A stretch of DNA of 64,000 nucleotides, taken from assembly GCF_000218685.1 (NCBI RefSeq), contig NW_006763297.1, forward strand, positions 434,001 through 498,000. The letters run 5' to 3'. The notes under the pieces are model-generated. The model was given only the letters and a program-made list of their open reading frames with translations, ran no database searches and had not been told where the DNA came from. This DNA comes from Serpula lacrymans var. lacrymans S7.9. Lineage: Eukaryota > Basidiomycota > Agaricomycetes > Boletales > Serpulaceae. Made by a program: the position numbers and the translations under genes. Every line of letters starts with the position of its first letter. Within the stretch, counting starts at the first letter, position 1. Of this stretch, positions 1 to 8,835 are shown in pieces.

Positions 1-265
1 CTCTATGTCACTCTCTTCCAAACCTCCATTGTTGTCTCCATCATCAGCTCCATCATCAATTCCTCCATCAACTCCATCATCAGCTTGGAAGTCCAGCTGA
101 GAAGAACACATCATATCGATGTCTCTATCATCAATTCCTTCATTAACTCCATCATTGGTTTGAAAGTCCAGCTGAGAAGAACACATCATACCAATAGCTC
201 CATCAATTCCTTCATCAACTCCGTTATCAACTCCATCATCAGCTGAGAAGAACACATCATACCTT
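1..265. repeat. Imperfect tandem repeat, about 70-80 bp unit
   Basis: Three imperfect copies of a segment containing GTCCAGCTGAGAAGAAC and short runs of CATCAACTCC/CATCAATTCC follow each other. They lie at the 3' end of the leftward ORF beginning at 689 and would encode acidic or leucine-rich repeats such as LMMELITELMKEL on the minus strand. The array reaches the window edge. Confidence 0.75.
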
Positions 266-689
266 GTTCGTCTTTTTTGCTCTCTTTGCTGCCTACTGAT
301 TCTTCTTCATCCTCGCTATCTGGGATGACCTTCAGGCTGCTTTTACGGCGTGCAAGACGGGACTGGCGCCACTGGGAAGGAATAGGTGCCACAGAATCTT
401 CCCTGCCATCCTCGATGTCAGGGCTGTCTTTCTTACTTACCTGGCGCCGTTGGGAGGGAGGGAGCATAGGTATATTGTCTTCTATGTCTTCTCTGGCATT
501 TTTATTTTCAACCTTTGCTGCAGCAGCAAGACCAAGCTTCATAGCTTGCACCAACTCCTTTTTGGTGAGTTTAAACTGTTCTTTCTCTTGCGCTACCTCC
601 GCTCGAGAACGACGTTTTGGTTCCAGGTCAAGTAGAATTTTCCCGGGGTGTTGATGGGCATTTTTAGCACGAGTTACTGGGCGAGACAT
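186..689 (-). CDS. Uncharacterised accessory ORF of the Plavaka transposon (167 aa, 3' part may continue)
   Basis: The ORF is read leftward from ATG at 689; an upstream TTG-initiated extension is not needed. The N-terminus (MSRPVTRAKNAHQHPGK) is basic, followed by a lysine/glutamate-rich stretch likely to form a coiled coil (about residues 30-70) and an acidic serine-rich tail (SEDEEES). I recall similar RP-TRA-N--HPGK proteins next to KDZ/Plavaka transposases in mushroom genomes, but that is from memory and unverified. It is divergent from the transposase starting at 856, with a 166-bp shared promoter interval. The stop falls within the tandem repeat array, so repeat slippage or a further 3' exon could alter the end. 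No enzymatic motif is visible. Confidence 0.5.
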   Translation of the reverse strand: MSRPVTRAKNAHQHPGKILLDLEPKRRSRAEVAQEKEQFKLTKKELVQAMKLGLAAAAKVENKNAREDIEDNIPMLPPSQRRQVSKKDSPDIEDGREDSVAPIPSQWRQSRLARRKSSLKVIPDSEDEEESVGSKESKKDEQGMMCSSQLMMELITELMKELMELLV

Positions 690-855
690 GGGGGGAAGAT
701 GGATGGACAAAGCTTTACGTGGAAGAGAGAAAACGGAGTTCAGGACTAATAGTAGGTAATTTTCAAATGAAATTTTCTGTGTTACTTCGGAACTAAAGCT
801 TTCTCACACATAGTATGATTGCTCTTACGTTCTTTACTAGTAGACTCGAACAACA
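690..855. promoter_or_regulatory. Divergent intergenic promoter interval
   Basis: This 166-bp AT-rich interval lies between two divergent starts (689 minus, 856 plus). It must hold both promoters. I see no clear TATA box. Confidence 0.35.
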
Positions 856-3800
856 ATGCCTCCCCAGATATATCATCACAAACCCGCCCGGCCACACCAC
901 AGCAGCTTAACTATACCCTGCGAGAATTCTCAGTGCAACCGCTGGTTTCGCAGTGTCTCCGGTTTGAAAAAACATGTGCGCTCTTGTCATGTCAGCACCC
1001 CCAGCCATCCACTTCCTCCTGAGCACCCAGCACTTTCACCACCAGCTGAAAACGAACTAGAAAGCAACTTCGAACCATTTGACGGACAGGATGAGCAAGA
1101 AAATCCGCTATCCAATGAGCCATTAGAAGATCAGGCTCAATGTGAGATTGAATACCATCCTTTTCTAGATGGTATGTTGTCTATGTTTTCTAATGGGCGT
1201 TATTCCTGCTGAAAACTCACAGGACGGCCTTGTGATGAAAACGGGAACTTTCTACCTCCTGGAGCAAAACCTGTACTACCCGAAACCCCGTCAACCAATG
1301 ATTGGTCCCCATACCGGGATCGTGTTGAGTTTGAGACGGCGGAACTCCTCTACAAAAAGGTACAGATGTCTGGGGGAGATATTAATGCCCTTGTAGATCT
1401 GTGGAGGGCCTCGTTCATCAAAAATGGTCTGGCTGATGAAGATGTCCCTTTTGCAAACAAGGACGACTTGTACCGAGTAATTGACTCGACTTCCGGCAGT
1501 GACGTGCCATGGGAGTCTTTCTCTCTCTCATATAATGGCGAGCTTCCCGAAGAAGACCCCCCAGAGTGGATGAAACAGGAATTTGATGTTTGGTTTAGGA
1601 GTCCGCGTGCCATCATTCAAAACATGCTATCTAATCGAGACTTCTGTGGTGAAACCAATTTCATGCCTTACCGGAAGTTTAGCAAGAAGGGAGAGCGAGA
1701 ATATAAAGACTTCATGTCAGGGGAGTGGGCCTGGAAGCAGGCCGACAAGATCTCCGTGGATCCAACAACCCATGGCTCATCATTCGTGCCTGTTATTCTA
1801 GGCAGCGATAAGACCACAGTGTCAGTTGCGACAGGCCAAAATGAATATTATCCAGTGTATATATCCATTGGAAATGTTCACAATAATGTCCGACGAGCAC
1901 ACAGGAATGCTGTTGCATTGCTGGGCTTTCTGGCCATTCCAAAGAGTTTGTTCTATTCAACAATATTTTTTCTTTGCGTATACTAAAGCTAACACCTTTT
2001 CAGCTGAGAAGAAGTATGCAAATGACGTCAAGTTTCGCAAGTTTCGCCGACAGTTATTCCACACCTCCCTGGCTCGCATTCTTCAAGATCTCAAACCCGG
2101 GATGCTAGTTCCGGAGGTTCTACGATGCACTGACATGCATTTTAGGCGTGTTATCTATGGTATTGGTCCATACATAGCTGATTATCCGGAGCAGGCTCTT
2201 CTTGCATGTATAGTTCAAGGGTGGTGTCCTCGGTAAGTGGCTTTCTTATACGGTACTATTCAGACTAATATCTGATTCTCATAGCTGTATTGCCTGGCCT
2301 AACAATCTTGATGGCGAAGGTGGTCGGCGCTCAGAAGATCACACAGAGGTTCTTGCAAACTTCCTCAGTCCAGTGGTTTTGTGGGACCAATATGGTATTG
2401 TTAGCGACATAGTAGTGAGTCTTTTACATTCGAACGAATCCTGTTCTTTCTCATTTGCCAACCCTTTTACATTCGAACGAATCCTGTTTTTTCTTGTTCA
2501 CCAACCCACACTCAAACAGCCATTCACACATGATTTCCCTCGTGCCGACATACATGAAATTCTGGCTCCTGATCTTCTTCACCAAGTCATCAAAGGTACT
2601 TTTAAGGATCACCTTGTGACTTGGGTAGAGGATTACCTCCATCTAACATATAGCAAGAAGCGGGCTGACGAGATTTCGGATGACATTGACCGACGGATTG
2701 CAGCAGTTCCCTCGTTTCCTGGCCTTCGACGATTTCCTCAAGGCCGTGGATTCAAGCAGTGGACCGGCGACGATTCAAAGGCTCTCATGAAGGTGTACCT
2801 CCCCGCTATTGAAGGGCATGTCCCCCCAGACATAATACGCACATTCCAGGCTTTTCTCGACTTCTGTTACTTGGTACGGCACGATACTCACAGTGACAGC
2901 ACCATCCAGAAAGTGCAAGATGCCGTCAAGGATTTCCACCACAGCCGCACCATTTTTGAGACACTAGGTGTCCGACCAACAGGGTTCTCTCTCCCACGAC
3001 AGCATTCACTACAACATTATCCATGGCTCATTCGAATGTTTGGGTCTCCAAACGGCCTCTGTTCGTCAATAACGGAATCACGACACATTACGGCTGTAAA
3101 AGAACCATGGCGCCGGTCAAGCAGATTTGAAGCACTTGGTCAGATGTTGCTGATCAACCAGAGGCTCGACAAACTTGCGGTCTCTAGGGTGGACTTTACA
3201 GCCCGTGGGATGCTTTCAGGCAGTATCCTAGACTATGTAAAGAATTATCACAATGATGCAATGGAGGCTACAAGAGCTCTGGATACAAGAGCGGAGCACC
3301 ACAACACCGAAGACAACAACAACGGGGATAGTGGGCCGGTCCCAGGTCCATTGACACCTGGCTATGTCAAACCATCGGTTCGCCGTTGTACGTTTTATTT
3401 CACTGCTATTTACATGTATATTATACTGATGGCTATCTTTTTAGTGCGTCAATATTCAACAAACTGCCACAAACTCAGTGTGCAGCTCAACCAACCCCGC
3501 CTTGTTGAGTTACTCCGGCGCTTCCTTTACAGCCAAGCGCACATGAACAACCATGACGCGCCCTCAGCCTTTAATATACCCCTGCACCAATGCCCCATGT
3601 TCAATTCGAGGGTAGTTGCGACGCACTCGGCAGTCGCATATTTCTATGCGCCAAGCGACTGCAGTGGAATCGGTGGTATGCGCCGAGAAACAATTCGTGC
3701 CACGCCTTTGTGGCGAAAGCATGCGGCTCGTTACGACTGTGCTTTTGTCGAGCGCGATCCTTCAATTCCAGGAATCCGAGGACTCGATGTCGTTCGCATT

Positions 3801-4124
3801 TTTGCATTCCTTTCTTTCTCACATGATAATACTACTTATCCATGTGCTCTTATACAGTGGTTCTCTCATATTCTGGATGAGCCTGATGAACTCACTGGGT
3901 TGTGGAAGGTCCAGCCTGATACAAATGACGATGGATCACCCAGTCTTGAAATTATTCATTTAGACTGTATCTTTCGTAGTGCACATCTCATGCCTGTATT
4001 CGGCGATTATGGTCATCGGTTCATCCCATCTGACATTGATTTCACTAACTCACTAGATAAATTTCCTACGTTCTACATTAATAAATATATAGACCATCAT
4101 GCCTTCGGACTTAGCCAAGGATGA
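856..4124 (+). CDS. Plavaka-family DNA transposase (981 aa, 6 exons, apparently intact)
   Basis: Exons 856-1171, 1223-1945, 2004-2232, 2285-2414, 2520-3387 and 3445-4124 sum to 2,946 nt (982 codons with stop) with no internal stop; all introns are GT-AG. The N-terminus carries a C2H2 zinc finger (C-X4-C-X12-H-X4-H, residues about 22-45), the usual DNA-binding module of this family. Conserved Plavaka blocks follow: EFDVWFRSP, HGSSFVPVILGSDKTTVSVA, IGNVHNNVRRAHRN, QGWCPRC, and HEILAPDLLHQVIKGTFKDH, then ITESRHITAVKEPWRRSSRF. These are typical of Plavaka, a basidiomycete branch related to CACTA transposases. Length and completeness suggest a recently active or domesticated copy. The fourth intron (2415-2519) is twice normal size because of an internal 43-bp duplication. 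Left and right element ends were not identified. Confidence 0.92.
2422..2507 (+). repeat. 43-bp tandem duplication inside transposase intron 4
   Basis: TTTTACATTCGAACGAATCC occurs at 2422 and again at 2465. The two 43-bp units differ at a few positions. They lie wholly within the 105-nt intron, so splicing sites and coding frame are unaffected. Confidence 0.85.
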
Positions 4125-4880
4125 TTCATAACTTGTCAAACTTGATTTTATACTTCATGTACTTGGACCACGCTTGGATAACACTTTGCTCAAAATGTCT
4201 GAATGCTTCTACTTAGACCAGCCTACGTGTCTAAATGAAGTTGAAGGTGAATTGGCTCGCTTTCTTGTTCACTTGATAGAGCTTTAATTCCTTATATTTC
4301 TTGAACAGTCTTGAAAGTCAGCAAAGCGTGACCAAGTTCCGTCAAGAAATTTGACACTTTACTGATGAATAGTGAGATCGGAAGCAATCTGTGCATAAAC
4401 AGGGCGGTCAGAATACTGGTGAAAGGATAGACGTTGAGACGAAGGAAAGCGTAACGCAAGTCCGGAACTTGAGCATTAATGTAGTAGTAAGCAGAAATGT
4501 GAGGTTGAGAATGTCATCAGAAATCAGGGGACTTGCAATATTACGACATTGAGAACAAGCTTGCAATTGTGGGAATTTCACTTGAAGGTGGCCAAGAGTG
4601 GAATCATTAATGAATCAAACTCATCCCAGTTATCACATGCTCATATATGGTGATATTCAGCTGGAGAACAGCGTTTTCATATGTTCGTGCGTCTCGGTTA
4701 GACGGCCAAACTTGTCTAATACACCGCTCTAGCTTAATCTTATGGCTTGGTACATACAACATGCGGCACAAACAGAAACAGAATTCGAACGTTCGAAATA
4801 TACTTCGAGAAACTGCCTCATGCCAAGGCCGATTGCGAAGACCGTTTCCAGCAGATTGAGTGGAAAATCATAGTAAAGTC
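4125..4880. other. Intergenic, no gene seen
   Basis: This is 756 bp between the Plavaka stop and the left end of the KDZ element. It presumably contains the transposase 3' UTR and the right end of the Plavaka element, but I could not recognise a terminal repeat. ORFs here are short and without features. Confidence 0.5.
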
Positions 4881-5485
4881 ACCTAGGTTACCCAACAAAA
4901 GAGCCTTACTATAGTGTACGATCACGTGTCTCGTACACTATAGTGTAACAATACCCAAAGTTTGTATACTCTGGTGCACACGCCGAACTCTAAGTGATGA
5001 TGGAAGGGTGACTGAGTTTGTATACTGCAGTCCCTGAGGCTAGCAAGCTCAGTGGGAGGAACAAGTGTGTTGTGGGTAAACAACAGGAAGACTCGCTGAG
5101 GAGCTTCCGTCTTTATTGCTCTGTATATATACTAAGGTACATGAGGTACTGTATAGTTTATGTAATAGTTCTATAGTGTTCCATCGTATTCTATATGATG
5201 TCATTGTCTATATTAATAAGTAGTGATGTCATGTCATGTGACCTGTCATGTGACTGATGATGTAAGCGATCATGTGTCCTGTCATGTGATTGATCTTGTG
5301 ACTTCACCATGTGTCCAGCTTATGTAATATCTCCATATGGTAAGTCACGTGACTTAGAGTTCGAAAATAAAAAGTAAACGTAGGTTCTGAAAATGTGATC
5401 GTAACACTATAGTAAGGCTCTCTTGTGGCTATTCCCAGCACCAGCGTTAAATATCGCCCGAAAGTGGCCACAGGACTTGGGCTGC
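4881..5485. repeat. Left terminal inverted repeat of KDZ element (interrupted by solo LTR)
   Basis: Segments 4881-4943 and 5413-5485 together match the reverse complement of 11816-11950 with only a few differences. Embedded is a hairpin with 21-nt perfect arms: 4901-4921 pairs with 4931-4943 plus 5413-5420. The 9-nt loop contains CACGTG. Confidence 0.9.
4944..5406 (-). mobile_element. Solo LTR (463 bp), gypsy I-related
   Basis: It begins TGTAACAATACCC and ends GATCGTAACA. It is flanked by the direct repeat CTATAG (4938-4943 and 5407-5412), which is present once in the uninterrupted right terminal repeat. Stretches such as AACAACAGGA-GACTCGCTGAGGAG match the gypsy I LTR at 37233-37648, in the same orientation as that minus-strand copy. 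No internal retrotransposon sequence remains, so this is a solo LTR left by recombination. Confidence 0.88.
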
Positions 5486-6014
5486 AAGTGCTCTGGCTCT
5501 GGTTCGGCATACATGTAAGCTCCGCCGTCATTGTCCGATTACAAACCTTCGTTCAGCTTCTATATATCCCGCCAGCATTGTCCTGTCGTTGTCGTTGCTC
5601 TGGCTATCGCTGGTCGCCCTCATCCCCCTCCTCGTTGCCACGCTACCACATCATTCCTCCTTGTCGCCACGTCATCCCTCACCCCCCTCCCTCGTCGCCA
5701 TCAATTTATTAAAGATAAGTACCCCTTTCTTTCTTATCTTATAATAATGCTTCGTGGTGCTTCAAACAAGGTCTCAGGCCTCTCGAAGTCGACAATTAAA
5801 CATGGAATAAGGCGATCTATTCGACGCTCAGAGATTCAAACAGCTGGCAAAAGATAAGTAAGTGTCATGTTTTCTCAATACAGTATTCTCAACGAACTAA
5901 CAAATCCAAAGCATCAATTAATTAGTGCACAGTATCTACAACACGAGATGGTTGCTTTATATACAAAGCCACTCTGTTGAAGAGTGCGCACCAATCAAGG
6001 CATGTGGTTTTGTA
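5486..6014. other. Transposon-internal spacer without a gene
   Basis: This lies between the left terminal repeat and the 3' end of passenger ORF 1. It is pyrimidine-rich at first (5580-5715), then AT-rich. No coding signal seen. Confidence 0.5.
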
Positions 6015-7904
6015 TTAAACATTAGACAAATCTAGTGTAAACGGAGCTGTCTGGAACACCGCAGAGCTGTCTTTGGGAGGTGGGGTGTATGGGTTAATAA
6101 AGGCATCAAACATCTGGTCGAGGTTGCTGGCTGGAATTTGTGTTTCAAATGACCCAGTCATGGAGTTAATATCCATCCCTTGTAAGTCATTGAAATCATT
6201 ATATGCATAGTCTGAAGGTGATGCAAAATTTGTCGACTGCAGTCCAGGCATCCAGGAGTTGAACAATTGATGTGTCTGTGGAAAACCGAAGCCACTATTG
6301 GTGGGCTGGGAATCAGCAGCATTTGACAGGACAGTAAGACCATTAGTGACTGGTTGTGCCAGTGCCAGCGACTCTACATTATCCGTGGATGGATGTATAT
6401 CCGCTGCAGGCGCAACATTTGTTGATTCAGGCTGTGTATCAGATGCAGTGTCCATATGGGGTGACATCTGTGTCTTAGCAGCTGGAGCAGGTGCTCTTGG
6501 CTGACTATCAGGCTCGTCTTCACTGGAACTATGAATTGTCTCTGCACTCTTGAATGATTTCCCTTTTGCTGCCCCACTACTTCCTTCCTTACTCCCCCTT
6601 CGACCTTTTCTCCTTTTAGACCCTTTATCTGAACGAGTTTGACGTGCCGTGTCAGGTACTTCACCAGATTCAATCTGTCTGTCATGTTCTGCACTCATAT
6701 GCTTGAGCTCATCGCCAGTTATGTGTCGCCAATGAATAGCACCTGTCTGCTACTTTTGAAGGAGCGCCTCGAGGTCTGGGAGAGCACTAGATACTTGGCT
6801 CAAGTTTCTGAAAGGAATACTCTCAGGCCACCCTTCAATTTTAACCCGATAACGCTGAACTATATTGCGCCAGTACTGAGTCCACTGCATTTTCGCTTTG
6901 TGATCTCCAGTAATGGTTTCTATATGAAAGTGAGTTCTTACTTATAATGAGGAAGGCTCAGAACTGACGAAGGGACATATTGATTTCTGCTCGGATTGTT
7001 GCTCTCACTTCGGAAATTTGCTGTTGGTGATTCTTAGCAGCACCTATGTAGCCAGTTAAGGATGTTTCGAAACCGTAAAGGGTGGGGTAAGTCTCACCTG
7101 TCATTCCCTGTATGGTGAAGCCCTCTATCTTGCTGAGTAAATGCTGATTATCTATCCCCATGCAGGTGCTCATAAAGTTCTCGATTCCTTCTGTCGAAAA
7201 GCTAATACCCCATAAGGGTAGATCCGTCGAACCACGGACCACGTAAAGGATGCTCTCAATGCCTGTTTGGCACTTTAAGCTTTCTAACTATTCTTAGTTA
7301 ATTATTTATCGCCATTTACGTGTGGGATGATGCCTTACCTCTTGCTCAATCATCTTTAGAGTGTGTGTAACATCGTTGATTTGGGACTTGGCTGTAATAC
7401 GAAAACCATTCTTCTTGTTATCAGCATGAGCTAAATAGTCTTCCAACAGCTTTTGCTTCTCATCCTTCGATAAGGAATGGTACTCGGTATTATGGTCATG
7501 AAGGATATTTTGCAGTGCTTTCGGACCCACACCCCCTGGTGATATGGCATTAGCATTGTCATTTCAAAGTAAGTGTCAAAATATTTACTGCTCTCCTCGC
7601 TAACTTCCTGGCTCTTTTTCCAGCAGAACGCATTCCAAGTGCTTGCTTTTCTTTTTGAACGTAACACTGAATGGTGCATGTAAAGATCGTTTTGGACACG
7701 GTGGATGCTTTTGCTGTTTGCTGCAGCAATTGTAGCCGTGGTCCCCTCAATTTGTTGCCAAGCTTCTTCAAGGTCTTCTCTGAATTTTTGTGAACGCTCA
7801 CGGCGAACAGAAGTAAGGTTGGCTCAAGCTTCCTTGCTCAGCTTAACCTTGACTCGAGGTGCACTGCCAGCAAAGCCTTGAAACTTCGAGTTCTGTTTTG
7901 CCAT
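6015..7904 (-). pseudogene. KDZ passenger gene 1, uncharacterised, nuclear-type protein, two nonsense mutations
   Basis: A coherent leftward reading starts at ATG 7904 (MAKQNSKFQGFAGSAPRVK) and ends at 6015. GT-AG introns lie at 7536-7588 (branch site TGCTAATG), 7288-7338 (CTAAG near the acceptor) and 6920-6968; splicing restores one frame. A segment with STWNAFCWKKSQEV resembles an HMG-box-like opening. A later block (KMQWTQYWRNIVQRY, then IEGWPESIPFRNLS) is followed by a lysine-rich RRKGRRGSKEG tract, probably a nuclear localisation signal, and a Ser/Pro/Gln-rich tail. In-frame stops are TGA at 7824-7826 (consistent with CGA to TGA) and TAG at 6750-6752 (consistent with TGG to TAG). I believe this is a widespread unnamed agaricomycete family travelling with KDZ elements; that is from memory. 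Confidence 0.7.
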
Positions 7905-8177
7905 GAGGATATTGAAGACCATAGCTGTACTCAAGGAGCGGGTAAAAACCGAAAATCTATGATGTTTTCTGCTTCTCATTTATATGTTTCGTTTGTAATA
8001 ACATCCCCATAATGCAAGGACAAGAACAACTGCTTACATCACAGAACACATGTATTAAAAAGATATGAATAACATGCAGTTTTTGTACATCTACAAGTAC
8101 AGCCAAGACAAGTAAATAATACGCAGCAACAACAAAGTCCCAATGATCTTGAGCATGGCTGTGATGAGGGAATATGA

Positions 8178-8804
8178 CTAAAAACGAACCAATATCAATT
8201 GATGTATGAGAAATGTGAGGCAATTTTTATCACGAACCTTCGTTTCATCACATGCAGTGCCCTGCATGTCCTTCAGGAGAGCCGTAGCAAGATTTGAGGC
8301 TTGTTCGAATGTAAGGTTCCACTTTGGAGACCTCAAAACTGCCTCCAGATGACTGCTCCGCACAGTAGAAGTGAGTTCATGAAGCTTTAACAAAAGCTTT
8401 GTCATTCAAACCAAAATGATCCAAGACAGTGTCGGTGTTTGGCCCAATACTGATAAGAGGGGGGCCAAACAGCGTGGAGGAGGCATCACCCCTTCAATTT
8501 CGCATCACTGCTTGAACTGTAAAAGATGTGGGACCATGAACTCTTGGCAAAAGGCTTGAATAAGCACTGCAACATCCCCGCCGAGCCTATCAGGTGTTTC
8601 AATAAGCTCACGGGGAGTCACATACATGTCAACTGCAATATTTTCGGGTAACAGCTTGGGCATGATGTCCGAACCAGGGCACCAAATCAGGAGCGACAGT
8701 CCTCCATCAAGACAGTCTTGCATGGTGATCTATGGGAGGTTTTTGTCAGAAGTCAAATTTAAGTAATCTAAAGGGAGCGCTTCATTGCCATTATCACTGA
8801 ACAT
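8178..8804 (-). pseudogene. KDZ passenger gene 2, uncharacterised, three in-frame stops
   Basis: One uninterrupted reading frame runs from ATG 8804 (MFSDNGNEALPLDYL), 32 bp after the transposase stop, to about 8178. It has in-frame TAG at 8730-8732 (CAG to TAG would explain it), TGA at 8505-8507 and TGA at 8406-8408. Recognisable pieces are LIWCPGSDIMPKLLP, MPPPRCLAPLLSVLGQTP and KDMQGTACDETKVRDKNC. The same frame persists for over 600 nt across the stops, so this was a real gene of the element. Function unknown. The last part may instead run into an intron. Confidence 0.6.
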
Positions 8805-8835
8805 TTTGTAGATAAATTATCATGTAATCAATATA

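Noticed and set aside
8178..8804. TET/JBP dioxygenase as KDZ passenger
   Set aside because: KDZ elements in mushrooms often carry TET/JBP genes, but I found no HxD...H...R dioxygenase pattern in either passenger ORF.
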